A stretch of 64,000 bases of DNA from Salvelinus alpinus (lineage: Eukaryota; Chordata; Actinopteri; Salmoniformes; Salmonidae): contig NC_092094.1 of the NCBI RefSeq assembly GCF_045679555.1, positions 17,267,405 through 17,331,404 of the forward strand, in the 5' to 3' direction. Below, piece after piece: positions 33,593 through 48,600 of this stretch (position 1 is its first letter; each line of letters starts with the position of its first letter). Both the position numbers and the translations under genes were made by a program. The notes under the pieces were generated by a model. It worked only from the letters and a program-made list of their open reading frames with translations, made no database searches and was not told where the DNA came from.

Positions 33593-34178
33593 TTGGATAA
33601 TTACTGAAGTAACGTGATGATGGTGCGTTATGGTGTATAATGTGTGATACATGTAATATAAACGTGTATTTTTTGTATACAATATTAAATGATTGCAGAT
33701 ATTATGAAGACATTTAAATGTACTGTAGACCTATTTTCTAACCCCCCCAAACCCTTTACATTGCACACTCTCTACACTTTATGATATACGGTTATGTATT
33801 GCTTTTTTTGCTCTGGGAAAAACTAACAAAACTTCACTTCCGATGCTAATACATTACAGAACACACCAAACAAATAAATAAACGTTGCTTATCACTGCTG
33901 ATGAATGGAAAAATGCACACAGTGGCACCAGCAAACCAGGAACTCCATTGATCTCAATCTGAAGACCTTTGACCCCATTTTTCCTCCAATCTGACAGGTC
34001 ATTAAACACTGAACTCTACATTATCAATCTGAAGGTCATCAATCAGATCTGATCCTTGTTTGAAGAAAGTTATTTACAGACTTTATCAACAAATCTACAT
34101 GCTATCCCTAAGAACTCAACAACTGAGAAGGAAGTGAATAGATCCTTGACAAAACAAGGAAGTGGGTAGATCCTTGAC

Positions 34179-34491
34179 TGTAACGTAGGCGCAGGGAATC
34201 AGGAAGCAAGTGCAGTTAGTGAGTTTAATGATGAAGAACATTGAACGATACAAAACAAGAACAGCGTCTAAACATGGAAACATAAACAATATTGCCTGGT
34301 GGGTGATAACAACGAAGTGCTATATATAGTGGAAGTAATCAGGGAGGTGATGAAGTCCAGGTGTGCCTAATGAGGCGTAGGGGTGCGTAATGAAGGTTGC
34401 CAGGTGTGCGTAAGGATGGGCTGCCAGGATCGGTGGTTATTAGACTGGTGACGTCGAGCGCCGGAGAAAGGGAGCGGGAATGGACGTGACG
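34179..34491 (-). mobile_element. Solo LTR with 5-bp target duplication
   Basis: The element is flanked by TTGAC on both sides (34174-34178 and 34492-34496). Read on the minus strand it begins CGTCACGTCC, probably a mutated TG start, and ends CTACGTTACA. It holds a TATA-like ctatatatagcac and a late attaaactcac polyadenylation-like signal. No internal region or second LTR is present. It sits inside a 27-bp local repeat (caaggaagtgggtagatcc on both sides). Confidence 0.55.
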
Positions 34492-34721
34492 TTGACAAAG
34501 CAAGGAAGTGGGTAGATCCTTCCAAAGACCATCCTTCCACACACAAAGTCAGTTCCCATTATTAGTGACAAAAAAACAATGGTAAAGACATTGTGGCGCA
34601 TCCCATCCCCATGACCCATCCATGCCAATGGAACAGGGATCGGGGCTGAAAGATGGACAGGGGATGTCAGCCTGGTGTTTTATGTACCTACTGATGCCTG
34701 TGTGAACCTGGAGGAAGACTG

Positions 34722-34795
34722 TTTACAGGAAGAGTAGCTGCTGCCTTGGCAACAGCTAATAACAGCTAAAGAGAATCCTAATAAAATACTAAATA
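34722..34795 (+). mobile_element. LINE 3'-tail fragment
   Basis: The sequence gaagagtagctgctgccttg, gcaacagctaa and gaatcctaataaaatactaa resembles the 3' end of an abundant salmonid non-LTR element. Short and partly degraded. Assignment is from memory. Confidence 0.45.
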
Positions 34796-37700
34796 CTACC
34801 TGTTCCAGGCGCTGGTTCCTCATCACTGAGCCCCTCCAGGATTGCCTATATATCCTTTATCCTTTCACTGAGCTAGCTATCTCTGGAGCTCTGGAGCTTC
34901 TCCCTCCGGCATACCAGCAGCTCACTCAGACGTGGCTGCCTCTGAACAGTGGGAACCAGAGTAAAGGGACACAGTGCTGAAAACTGAGACTGGATCCACT
35001 AATGGAGTGATAATAATATGACCCGTTAGCAAGAGGCATAAACGCCCAAACTACAGCTCCCTATTAAACAGATTTATTTATAGGAGATTAGAAAGAGACC
35101 AAACCTCAAACTACACACTCCACATCTGTCATCTTATAACGTCCTCTTCCATCTCATATATTGTTGTAATATTACCAAGACCCTGTACCAGGATCCAGAT
35201 CAACACAAAAAACAGGGTGAGAGAAAAGGTGAGAGGGAGCAAAAGCCAGCTAGCCTAGGATCAACACCCCCCAAGTCAGAGGCTCCATTCGTCAGAGAGG
35301 TGAAGTCGAGGGTCGCTTGGAGAGAGTAATAGAGCATGTCATTGAAGCCTCATCAGGAGGTTCTCTAGTTTGCTGGCAAAATAAGCACATACCCTACAAG
35401 GAATGAAGCAAAGACAGTTTGCAAGTGTAAGTATATTGGATAATTGCTGGTTAAGTCAGAGATGTACATTATAATATGTGCTATGTTGAATACAGCAGCT
35501 TCCTAGAACTGTCATCTAAATGCACCAAGAAAAATACTTTTACCAGCTGAAGTGTAGAGGGTACCTTTTATACAGTTTCAATCTTTAGATTCTTCTGGTT
35601 ATACAAGTAAACTTCAGAGAGAATTCTATAAATGTATTTCCATTTGACATGTGGAACATTGTTGCACTGGAAAATGTAGTGGAGAAAAGCAGTATCGAGA
35701 AACACATCGCACTTTTACACTGAATCAAACACACACACACACACAGTAGGCTCACTGTAACTTTAAACAAAACCTTTTTATTCTGTCATAAACTACCACT
35801 GACAGGCTTTTTTTATTCCATACATATTTGAGCCCTTTGAAACATAATAAAAGTACTTTACAAGTCGCTGTGATCTCCAGCCATGTTTCAACATTGAATA
35901 AATAGAACACGACTACTTAGTGAACAACAGAACACACCCTATCTCTAGAACTTTTTACAAGTTTGTAACTAAATACATTTGTTGCTTAATGGATGTTGGT
36001 GTGTCATTCTGTGGTCATGATTAAGGAAGAGTAGTGCAGGCTGAGGTTGAGGCCCAGACTAGGACGGGAGGCTGGGGGCATGGCAGTTTTACAAGATCCC
36101 CTGGAGTGAAGAAGTGTTCTCCATCATTTGGCTGCTACATCCCGCTGAGGGAGACTTATGAGCTGACACCTCAATGGGGACGTGGCTTAATGCAAGACGG
36201 CATATGGGTTAAGACCCAGCTCCAGTTCCTCCTTCAATCACAGCTAAAGTGGTTAATTATTTACGGAGCTCCACACAGTCAGAGTTATTCCTACTACAGA
36301 TATAAAGGCATTACTGACATACCTGGCTGTGGAAGAATCATGTACCCATGTGATGTTCTCCACCTTGTTTCAAATCAAAAAAGTATGACGTTGCCATGGT
36401 GGTCTTTGAGGAGTATTATTCAATCAGAGGAACCGTCCAAAGAGTATCAGCCTTACTTTCATATCTCTCTCACTAGAAGGATTTTTCCTGGGATATTTCT
36501 ACATTTTTCTGGACTGATAAATTAGGGCAAAAAATGAGACTACGAAGACACAAGTGGCTGAGCTTATTTAAGAGCATATACATGATGTAAAGTGTGAACT
36601 TTAAACCCAGATGACCTTTGACAGTGGGGGCCAGCCTAAGATTATGTTCTCTATGCTCGCCACAGCAGACCCAGGAGAAGGGCTGAAACAGAAGTGATTC
36701 ACAGCTGTGCACATGCCCACAGGGAGAGCAAGAGTGTAGTCACTCATCTTAAACCTTGCAAGCAAAGGTAAAGTCAGTTATTCATTGTGAAGTTGTGAGG
36801 TTTAGTACAGTAAGTGCTTGTAGAGTACAGGCTGTATAATATCATATGTTTTTATCAATACTCAACTGTATAACACTATAAAGTAGATGTGTAAAACTAA
36901 TGTAAAAAAAGGCGAGGTCAAGGTTGTTGATAATTAATCGTTGTTTGTGATTATATTTTCAATAGTTTTAATGATCCCTTCTTACTTCAAGTATACATCT
37001 TCGGATTATGTTTTAATCGCATTGTTATAACACTTTTCTAAAAAAACTAGAGGCAGTATGGCGAGTCCAGAGTAAAATCAGCACATTATAATGTATTCAT
37101 GTACCCTAAGTAGTTTACAGACCAGCAGCTGAAGTATTTCACTTCATGAGGCATTGCACTTGGAGTGCCAGGATTGCACTCAAGCTTTACAGGACATTTT
37201 CTTCTCAATTTAATAAGACTTCCTGGTTGGATTTATTGTGATGGCTTTTGAAGTAAAGAGGCATAATATGACAAAAAATAGCTCTAAAACCTCATGATAT
37301 TCCACACGCACTGGGCATTTAGAGGGATCCGTTTAGTCGAAGATTACAGAAAATTGGCAAATAAAATGTTTTCCCCAATTATAAAGACTATTTAATAAAA
37401 CGTGACTTTAAATCAGGAGTAAACTCAAAACTTGACTCAACCAGTAAAGATGTGCGACGAGGTGTTTGTTTAGGGTTTGAGGCTCATATCCTATGTGGGG
37501 AATACATGTTGAGCACATCAAAGTTTCCTAGTGTTTTACTCATAGTTTTCATACTCTGGCAGTAATTATCGCTCACACACTTACCTGTGATAGACAGCAG
37601 TCTCTCTGGTCTATACAGTATTTACAAATATAAAAATTACCAATAGCCCATGTAAGACATTCAAATTATATTTAGGAAAGGGCTGAAAAAAATGACAGTC

Positions 37701-39353
37701 AATCATTGAGGTTTGTGATTCACACACACCACAGTGAACATACTATACTGTATGTTTGCATGTGTTTCAACAGGGTGTCTTGTTCCCAGAGAGAACACCT
37801 TCCTCAACCTTGTTTGCACTGGATGTTATTCTAATGTTAGCTGAATGCACAGGACTCAGTGGAGCACACAGAGAAGAGCAGAGCAGGGGCTTGGCTAATT
37901 TGCTTGGCACTCAGTGAGGACACAGTGATGGAATGTGAATGTCAGCAGCCTCTTTATTTACACACTATATAAAACCAACTGGTAATTAACATTGGCGTCC
38001 TCCCGCGCTCAAGTGTAATTGACTGTTTCAAAGGACCACCACTTCATAATCTGGCTGTGTATTAAAATGACCCTCTCCATATTGCCCCATATCCCACCCT
38101 CCGTTTCAGGACAGGGGTCACCACCACTGGCTGAGACACATAAGACTTCTTTATGAGGGCATTAACATTTTGACGTATTCATAATGGGTAAGTGCAGTAA
38201 GACGGACCTCGGCTTGGCGAGACCTTGTGCTACTGATGAAGGTGTGTGGATTTTAGCTGTGCAATGAATTTCGTTGAGGAACACAACTTGAGTATTGAGT
38301 ATTAAGTCTACTGAGGATCTGTAGGAGCAAAACGAGAATTATCGTTTTCTTTGTGGAGTCTGTAGGGGTAACTGGCTGAAAAGCCATTCTATTTCCGTTT
38401 GTATTTTCCAGGGTTTTGTAGTTACACAAATTTGAAATAGACATATACATTTCTGCTGCATTTCAATTAGACAAAAATATAAAATATTTTTGCGAGTAAA
38501 TTTGACAGCATCTTCTGGCATCTATTTCAAAGTGATCATCCCATTCGTAATTATCCATGGTTACAGTATAAGTGCTGTGTTGAAAGACCAGTTTTCTATT
38601 CTCTATTTACAACACTACTCTCTAAACCTGCCACACTTGTTAATCTTGACCGGTGAGGCCCGTGAGCAATATATGTTGTCATCTGTATCGCCCTAACATG
38701 TGTCCATATGGTCTCTACTGCTTCCTAACAGGAGGGACATAAACTTAATGAGAAGCTCATTTGCATTTGTTAATTTGGGTTAATGTGCACTAATCGATTC
38801 TTGTTTAATACTAGTATTCCAATTAGCCCGTTATAGTTGCCCAGTGTTAGTGCTACTGCTGGAAACAAGTGGCGTTTCCTTCATTAAATTCCCCGAGGCA
38901 CTGCCAGATTGGTTGTAGAGTAATTAAGAGTTAATTAGCTTGTAAACAATTAGGCAAAGCAATTTTCTTGCTACCTTTATTTTTCTGTTTCAGTGCGTCG
39001 TATTGTATACTGCTGACTATCCTTTCAAACGTACTTCTCAAGTCTATGACAATAGAGCTAAAAGAAGCCAGGTACTGAACATTTGGCTACTTTTAATATA
39101 CAGAACTGTAGGTCAATAACAAACAGCATGGATTCATAAATAAATATGGTGAAATCCATATAGACCCAATAATAAATACATACAAGAAACCACTTAAAAT
39201 AATTTAACAATGCCTTCTTGCCTTAAGTGTTTTCAAATCTTAATAACAGAACATTTGATAGTTTGAACAAGTTTGATAGTGTAAACTTAATGTAATGATC
39301 AAAAACTTAATGAAATCAACTCTAGTACTTCTTTACAACTGCATAGTTTCACT

Positions 39354-39686
39354 TTAATCCATTTTGCGTTTCTTTGGGAGTCTCAACCTCGCGGAGCACA
39401 GGAACGGCTCTATTTGAGCAATTTGGGCTCTGATGTTGGATTGCTGTGACTCTTCGTCGTCCTGTGAGCTGGGTGGGAAAGCCTCAGAAGCAGTTCCTCT
39501 GCAGAAGCTGGGGTGACAGGGAGAGGAGACGGTCCTGGGGAGGTCCTGCCACAACCTGCTGCTGTTGGAGAGACATGGAGAGGAAACGGTCCTGGGGTAG
39601 TCCTGCCACAACTTGCTGCTGCCCATAGAGGAAGGGGTCGTGATGATGGGCAAAGCAGAGTTGACTGAGATGTGATCTCTGCTTTC
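39354..39686 (-). CDS. ccdc73: ccdc73 last coding exon with internal 19-aa duplication
   Basis: The exon starts [20 protein letters not shown] after the acceptor catttctgcag and ends [11 protein letters not shown] at a stop. Residues 1070-1088 ([19 protein letters not shown]) and 1089-1107 ([19 protein letters not shown]) are adjacent copies from a 57-bp tandem duplication at 39507-39620. A likely minus-strand AATAAA lies at 38976-38981. Confidence 0.85.
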   Translation of the reverse strand, partial: ESRDHISVNSALPIITTPSSMGSSKLWQDYPRTVSSPCLSNSSRLWQDLPRTVSSPCHPSFCRGTASEAFPPSSQDDEESQQSNIRAQIAQIEPFLCSARLRLPKKRKMD

Positions 39687-42600
39687 CTGCAGAAATGAAC
39701 ACAATAGCCTACAGTTCATCACTGTGAAAATGTACAGGCAAACCAGCGACCCCCTCATATGCTAGAAAAATAAATGAAAAAATCTTATAATCAGGTGAAT
39801 GGCAAGAAGTAATCAACATTTTAAAATGAATTGATTTGGTAGATAGTCTTCCATTATTTTGACATATTACATAGCATATTAGATAAAAAGGTAACTTCAA
39901 ACACATTTTCGCTAATAGCAGCTGTTCAGCTGGTTAAACAAAAGCTAGCCATGTGTTGGCAAAAACGTATTAAGGGTTCTATTCAATCTGTATTGCTGCA
40001 CAATAGACATGTAAAGGTACTTCCGCGATACGGATTGAATAGAGCCCTGAGTCAAGCAAGCTTACCAGCAGTCAGCGGCACTTACCACGACTGGTACTCA
40101 TGTGTGCTTTTTAAAAGCTGTCAGATACTCCAGTGAGTGTAATTAGCTCCAGTGAGTGTAATTTACTCAATTTAGGAGTTGAGAAATAAAGTTGACATCA
40201 TTAGAAATATATTATATTCTCCTCTTTTCTACTGTAGGTATGTAATTCAAAATGTATTTATTCTGTTGTTGCTAGTTTATTATTTTGTATATATTTTTTG
40301 CAGATCCCTTGCAGTACCCCAGGTTAAAAACACCCCTGCCCTATAGTATTCCACTGCTGCTATCTTTCACCTTTGTGCCTTGTTGTTTATAATACAATGT
40401 TATGAGCCATCTGGTCTTAAATAATAGATCAAATTTGTTGCAATTGTCCCCTTACTGTATTGAGAGTCTTTCCCCTTTTACATTAGACATGTTTGGTTAT
40501 TTTCCTCTCAATTTACAGCACCTGGCTCTGATAAACAGCAGACTGACACGATGCGATGATTGTGATGAGAGAGTAAGTGAGTGAGTGAGGAGAAGTAGAA
40601 AAGTATCATTAGGTAGCCTATTCCCACAGCCAATCCATTCTCTATCTAGCTATGTCAGTTTTACATGTTGAACAACCCACCCCTCAACAGAAGCATCTCT
40701 GTGACCCACAACTCTCAGACCTAGTGACCCTCAACTCAGAGGCTTGGATACAAAATAAAAATAAAGTTTTACAGGAAACGATCTGCAATAGTTTGAACTG
40801 TTTTCTGTCACAGATATGCCTGAGGGTTCCCTATAAACATATGAGGAAGAGTTGATTCAACATCGCAGACATTCCCAAGCATGGTTGATCCCGTCTACCA
40901 ATCTATTCCTTCAGAGTTGAGATAAGGTGTCAAACATACGGGTGGTTTAGAGTAAAACAGATTTTTATTTTTTTAAATCATTTTTTTTTGGGGGGGGGCG
41001 AACTTAATATACACCGAACTAAAATATAAAAGCTACATGCAACAATTTCTAAGATTTTAAATGAGTTACAGTTCATATAAGGAAATCAGTCAATGGAAAT
41101 AAATTATTTATGGATTTCACATGACTGGGCAGGGGTGCAGTCATGGGTAGGCCTGGGAAGGCATATGCCTACCCACTTGGAAACCAGGCTCACCCACTGG
41201 GGAGCCAGGCCCAGCCAATCAGAATTCATTTTTCCCCACAAAAGGGCTTTATTACAGACAGAAATACACTGATTGGCTGTGGGCTGCGGTTGTGAGGCCG
41301 GTTGGACATACTGCCAAATTCTCTAGAACGACGTTGGAGGTGATTTATGGTAGAGAAATTAACATTCAATTATCTGGCAACGGCTCTGGTGGACATTCCT
41401 GCAGTCAGCATGCCAATTGCACGCTCCCTCAAAACTGGAGACATCTGTGGCATTGTGTTGTGTGACAAAACTGCACATTTTAGAGTGGCCTTTTATTGTC
41501 CCCAGCACAAAGTGCACCTGTGTAATGATCATGCTGTTTAATCAGCTTCTTGATTTGCTACACCTGTCAGGTGGATGGATTATCTTGGCAAATGATAAAT
41601 TCTTACTAACAGAGATGTAAACACACTGTACACAACATTTTAGAGAAAAAAGATTTTTGTGCGTATGGAACATTTCTGGGATCTTTCATTTCAGCTCATG
41701 AAACATGGGACCAACACTTTACATGTTGCGTTTATATTTTTGTTCAGTATACTTTAAAATCTAAACTGTGTAGACATGATAATGGACCTATATTCATATT
41801 CATAGACTGTCCAGCTCACTAATAATCACTAAACAGTCAGGGAGCATCGCAAATTCATAAAACTATGGATAGAGGACTATTCTTTGTCATTTTTGAAGGC
41901 AAGGAAATATAAAAACATTTCAGTGCGGCCCTCTGACGGTTGTTGAAGACCGAATGCGGCCTCCGGGGAAAAATTTGTTCGACAACCCTGCTCTACGTGA
42001 TGAATACACTGAGAATATCAACCTCATTCCACCCTGCTGAAACGTTTTTGGAAATGGAAATAAACTTGAAGCACACTTTTTAACTTCATTGCTCTGCATA
42101 GCTGCGAGTTTAGCTCACTAGGGTTTTCCCCCCTGCTCCTTAGATACTGTATATCAACTCACTTTTTCTGCTGACATTTCATAAAAGGTCTCTCTAATGG
42201 TATTCCATTCCCCTTGATGATCCCTCGTGTGGGACGTCAGTAGGCTGGGAGGGTTGTGCGAGTCTGCAGACCTAGTCATCATTGATGGATCTAAATGACA
42301 GAGGGAATGGAAGATAAACTCAAGCCAATCTGATACATTTGATAAAAATGCAGGTACGCCGATCTCAGGGAGGCAATCATGAAGCCACAAAACAAGAAAG
42401 ATTATTTGAAAATACCACAATCTTTACACTAGAGTACTCTAAATGATTGCCTCACTCACCTCTGGTGTTTTGCTTGCCCTTTAGAAAGATGGGAATTGTG
42501 AATGGAGAAGGAGGCTCTTGGAATCCAGAGGACAGTTTAGTGTTCAGGTCAGACACTGGGGATATCTGGCATGTCGGAGTTGTTTGACTAATTACGATGC

Positions 42601-45600
42601 TGTGCATGTTCCTGGAATGTATGTCCCTCTTCCCGGAAGTTAACTCAAATGATGATCGATATCTTTTGTTGCTTGCTAGAAACGAATAGTCAATGGTTTC
42701 AGATGTCTTCTCCTCAGTTTTCAGCAGGCAAGATTGTTTTGAATGATTGCTTTTGGGGGAGAGATCTGTCTCATCGCTTGGGGGTTTGGAGGTCGCTGGG
42801 TTGTTGTGCTTAACTTCAATATCTTTGTCATTGGCATGAGGTGGTCTCAACTTCTCCTCCACTGTAGAGTTACAGCAGTGGCCTTCATGAACCCTCTCAG
42901 ACTGTGGTGAGTCCATAGCCACTGGACATGGTTGGGACTGTGATCCAACAGGCCCGTCAACGTCCACACTAACATCTGAAGAAGGTTGTTCAGGATCTCC
43001 ATGGTTTCCAGCATCAGGGCTCACATTGAGATCTCCACTCTCTGGTAAGGTTTCCTGACAATTAGGATAGAGTGCATCCTCAGTTACTGGCACAGAGTCT
43101 CTAACTGGTTGTTCATGCTTGTCGTCAGGCTCCTTGGTTCCAATATTACAGTCATACTGAGCACAGTCCTGTGCAACAACACCATGGGGATTGATTTGCT
43201 GTGCCATGTTCAGGGGCTGTGATGGAAGACAAGACGTGCCGATTGTCTCTTGTTCTGTCGGATTCTCAATGTGTGTGTTGCTGTGTTGTTGGGCTGAGGC
43301 TGGTAATGAGCTGCTAGGTGACTCTGAAAGGATGTTGACCTCATTGGCCTCTGGCGTGTGACATCTTATTACATGGATTCCAATGACCTTCTGAAGGAGA
43401 ATGTTGCATGGATCTGACTGTGAGACTGCCAATGGGGTCACAGCTTGGACTGGGTCAATGTCCTGAAATGATGATGTGCTTTTCTGTCTGCCTCTGTGTT
43501 TATTAAATGTCTGGCTGGTTGTCATCTCTGGTGTATACACACTCTGGTCTTGCTCTCCATCCCTTGTTCCTCCAGCCATTGGGTCACTGTTTAGCGCACC
43601 ATAAACAGAACTGTTCTCAAAGCCAGATAGCCCACTCATAGAGTCACCTTTGTCGCTCAGATGGACGTTGCTGGACGAGCAGACATTATTAATCAAACTG
43701 CAGAATGGATAATTGAAATCACTGGAGCTACGTTTGTTGTTTGAGTCAGTTGGCTGACCTTCTCCTATTCCGCAAATACTCAGCACATGGACCACGTCTG
43801 TGACCGTGGTCAGACCGTCTGTAGATCCAGACCGGAGCGAAGCCAACCCCTTCAGACTTCCTGCTGGTGGCTGGAGCACTGAGCTAGGCTTGTCTTCACC
43901 CTGACAGCTCTTTCTTCCTCCCTCTACGTCTGTGGACCGATCTGGATTGGTACCATGGGTGGCCTGTACACTGTCGATAACCTTACAGTGGGCTGTCTGT
44001 GGGGAGTCATCAATCACAGTCTCCGAACAACCGGAAGGACCGACTTCCCTGCTTTGGTCTGTGTAGGTAAATCACATAGTCAAACAACATCAATAATACA
44101 TTTCCCCAAAATGTATTATTGATGTTCATTCATTGCACCTACATCAATGTCACAATTAAATCTGCAATTCATTTTAAAACAATGGCAATCTATCATGCAA
44201 TTGAAGTGGATCACTACATTACCTGACACATCTGTAACATCTAGATTCTCCTGTGTAGATTCACTTTCTGCTGTTTGAGCCACTTCATCCACTACAACTG
44301 TGTCAACTCTACAAACGTCCTTTGAGACATATTCATCCTTAGCGGATTGATCTCTGTTTTCACCCATTGGATTCTTGTTGTCTTTAACATAGTCCTTCAT
44401 CCCACTCTGTATCGGTGAATCAAAACAGACAACATAGTGTTATTGAGTTATTCACGGTGTGAGGCTGAAATACTGCAATTAAACATAGGCCTTTCTGTTA
44501 TTAATCAGCATTGTATATCAGCATATATAGCTCCTATTTTGATTTGGGAAATGTTGCTGTCTCACCTCCAGTCCCTGTATGTGTTCTGCTTGCAGTATAG
44601 CACGGGATGATAGTTCTGTGTGTTGCTCATGAAGGTGGTTATAAGCCTCCTTTACAGATCTCAGGTCTTGGTGCTCTGACTGGATCCTCTCTTGTAATGT
44701 CAGTTTCTGTTTAAGCACATGCAATTCAAAAGTAATGTAACACTTTAATAGTGTGTTCAGATAGCTACAGTTGAAGTCGGAAGTTTACATACACCATAGC
44801 CAAATACATTTAAACTCAGTTTTTCACAATTTCTGACATTTAATCCTAGTAAACATTCCGTTTTAGGTCAGTTAGGATTACCACTTTATTTTAAGAATGT
44901 GAAATGTCAGAATAATAGTAGAGAGACTGATTTATTTCAGCTTTTATTTCTTTCATCACATTCCCAGTGGGTCAGAAGTTTACATACACTCAATTAGTAT
45001 TTGGTAGCATTGCATTTAAATTGTTTAACTTGGGTCAAACGTTTCGGGTAGCCTTCCACAAGCTTCCCACAATAAGTTGGGTGAATTTTGGCCCATTCCT
45101 CCTGACGGAGCTGGTGTAACTGAGTCAGGTTTGTAGACCTCCTTGCTCGCACATGCTTTTTCAGTTACGCCCACAAATTTTCTATGGGATTGAGGTCAGG
45201 TCTTTGTGATGGCCACTCCAATACCTTGACTTTGTTGTCTTTAAGCCATTTTGCCACAACTTTGGAAGTATGCTTGGGGTCATTGTCCATTTGGAAGACC
45301 CATTTGCGACCAAGCTTTAACTTCCTGACTGATATCTTGAGATGTTGCTTCAATATATCCACATTATTCTATTTTGTGAAGTGCACCAGTCCCTCCTGCA
45401 GCAAAGCACCCCCACAACATGATGTTGCCAACCCCGTGCTTCACGGTTGGGATGGTATTCTTCGGCTTGCAAGCCTCCCCCTTTTTCCTCCAAACATAAC
45501 AATGGTCATTATGGCCAAACAGTTCTATTTTTGTTTCATCAGACCAGAGGACATTTCTCCAAAAAGTACGATCTATGTCCCCATGTGCAGTTGCAAACCG

Positions 45601-48600
45601 TAGTCTGCCTTTTTTATGGTGGTTTTGGAGTAGAGGCTTCTTCCTTGCTGAGCAGCCTTTCAGGTTATGTCGATATGGGACTCGTTTTACTGTGGATATA
45701 GATACTTTTGTACATGTTTCCTCCAGCATCTTCACAAGGTCCTTTGCTGTTGTTCTGGGATTGATTTGCACTTTTTGCACCAAAGTACATTAATCTCTAG
45801 GAGACAGAACGCATCTCCTTCCTGAGCGGTATGACGGCTGCGTGGTCCCATGGTGTTTATACTTGCGTACTATTGTTCGTACAGATGAACGTGGTACCGT
45901 CAGGCATTTGGAAATTGCTCCCAAGGATGAACCAGACTTGTGGAGGTCTACATTTTTTTCCTGAGGTCTTGGCTGATTTCTTTTGATTTTCCCATGATGT
46001 CAAGCAAAGAGGCACTGAGTTTGAAGGTAGGCCTTGAAATACATCCACAGGTACATCTCCAATTGACTCAAATGATGTCAATTAGCCTATCAGAAGCTTC
46101 TAAAGCCATGACATCATTTTCTGGAATTTCCCAAGCTGTTTAAAGGCACAGTCAACTTAGTGTATGTAAACTTCTGAACCACTGGAATTGTGATACAGTG
46201 AATTATTAGTGAAATAATCTGTCTGTAAACAATTGTTGGAAAAATTACTTGTGTCATGCACAAAGTAGATGTACTAACCGACTTGCCAAAACTATAGTTT
46301 GTTAGCAAGAAATTTGTGGAGTGGTTGAAAAATGAGTTTTAATGACTCCAACCTAAGTGTATGTAAACTTCCAACTTCAACTGTATGTGAAATAAAAACA
46401 CATAAATATAGCATGCCTAGTTTAGTTTTACATCACAAGAGAGCCTTTGTCCATTAAATAAATGTGTCCAGTACATCACAACAACATATTTTCAACCGTA
46501 TTTGACAATATTCAGTGACACCTCATTTTCCCAGATCATTCTACAATTTCTGTACTCCTCCAGCAGATGAGTGAATCTGTCTTCTTTTTCCTGGATCTTC
46601 TCTCGGATCACTTCATGTTCTCTTTTAAGGGCCTGCAATAAAATTAATCACCCGAGAGATTTTTAATGCAATAATACATTTTTATGTGTTTATTTAACCT
46701 GGACAGAGGGTTTTAAACACACAGAGAAGCTAATACAAATCAGTTGGGTTGTGTCATGTTAATAATGATTTTAATAAATGAATGAAGGTGAATTAAAACG
46801 GGGAAGAGAGGCGAGTAAAAGACAAGCGTCTTTAAAGGCAGAATAAACACACTATCATCCAGTTGCACTTTGTGTGTTCTATTGTGTAAAGTGTGATATA
46901 CAATGCACTCTATCATCTTTATGTGCTGTGAGCACCATCATTTATTTCTGTCCTTGTAGAACTTCACTCCGTAATCATTTAAATTATGTAAGAAACCTTT
47001 GTTCTGTGACTAACAGGAAGTGTTTTTATTCTACCGTTTTGTATTTAACCATGTACAATCTGTTCACTTAAATCCAACCTTTCAAATTGTTATATTTTCA
47101 GAAAATGTATCATACACTTTTTGTCTTTCAATGCCCTTATAAGTCATGGGTGTATTAAAACATGCTATAAGTTGTTATAGAGCAGAATAACATATTCATA
47201 TTATGAATATATAAACTAAACAATTTATTTCTATTAATCAAAAAAGATAAAAGCATCCTTTTCTTTAGCTTAGTTTGTTTGTTAGAAACTAGGAGACTAA
47301 TAATTGCTCAAAGTCCTGACCTGGTACTCCTGTCGCTGTGCTTGAAGCTCCAGCTCCACTCGGCTCACAGCCTGAGTCTGTGTCAGCAGAAGCTGCTGGG
47401 CAAGCTGTAGGGAGTTCATCACCTCCTGAACACACACACACACAAAGGGGGTGGGGGCTGTGTTAATGACATACAGCACAACCGCTTACCTGCCCTGCGT
47501 GGAAATCCCCCTCTCCCAACCCCCACAAGCCAACCACCTTTATTTTACACTGACACACTTCCCCCCAAATTCATCAAATGTAACCTTTTAACATTTTCAC
47601 CCCATCGAGCAACCCACATCATTATGGGGTAATTGGGGGAAAAGGGTTGGATATGTAATATACTATGCTATGATTCTGACCTTTTTTCCATTTCTTTCAG
47701 TTGTATGCTCATCTCTGAGTTTTTTATTCATTTCAGTTTCCTGAAAAATACAAAAATAAAAACCTATTGAATTATTAACATATAATTCATGTTGTCTTGA
47801 TATACAAGTAAATTAAGATAACAATTAATATATCCCAAAAAATAACTTTTACCACATGCAGCCTGTGTTGGAGTTGCTGTATGTTTTGCTCTTTGACTGT
47901 GAGGTTGCAGTTCTCTTCAGATCTACCCACAGATGTCACTTTTGCCTTAATAAGCTTGTTATTAAGTTCCTCCACATCCTTGACGAAGAAAGTAACATAT
48001 GAGTGCCTTAACTTTCAAAGTGGGATACTAACATGGTTATCAAGCCCAAAACTCAGATCCACATCCATAAGACGGAACAGTAACAAAACTATGTCATGGT
48101 AAAATATGTGTAACCTTCAGTCTCTGCTACTTAACAGATCACTGTTCCCTTTAGCACTGTGCATGCTCTGCATGTCTATTACAGAGATACGGCACAGCAA
48201 TTATATATGGTCTTCTTTGATCTCCGAGGCAGGGAAATATTTGAGTTACACCTCCAGGTACTGCCTGCTCTCCCTAATCTTACCCTCCACACAGCAATCT
48301 GTATTCAATGATGATGTAACATTTTAAATCATGTCTCACCTGTTTTAAGGAGATGATTGTGGATTCTTGTTTTCTATTGACAGAAGTTAGTTTCTTATTG
48401 AGTCTCATGGCATCTTCAACTGTAAGAGGGATCAAGAGTCCACAAATGGAAGCTTGCTGAACTAAATTCATTCATTAACTAAATAATGAAATATTTCTGG
48501 GATTTATGTGTAGCTATTTTCTTTACGCCACATGGAAAAGTAACAATTTCCAGACTAACTCCACAAGGCAGACAAATGTTTCCTATCTCCTTTAAATGAA

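Noticed and set aside
36034-36525. 163-codon plus-strand ORF
   Set aside because: No similarity recognised; start is in no obvious context and the sequence around it looks like ordinary intergenic DNA. Left as chance ORF.
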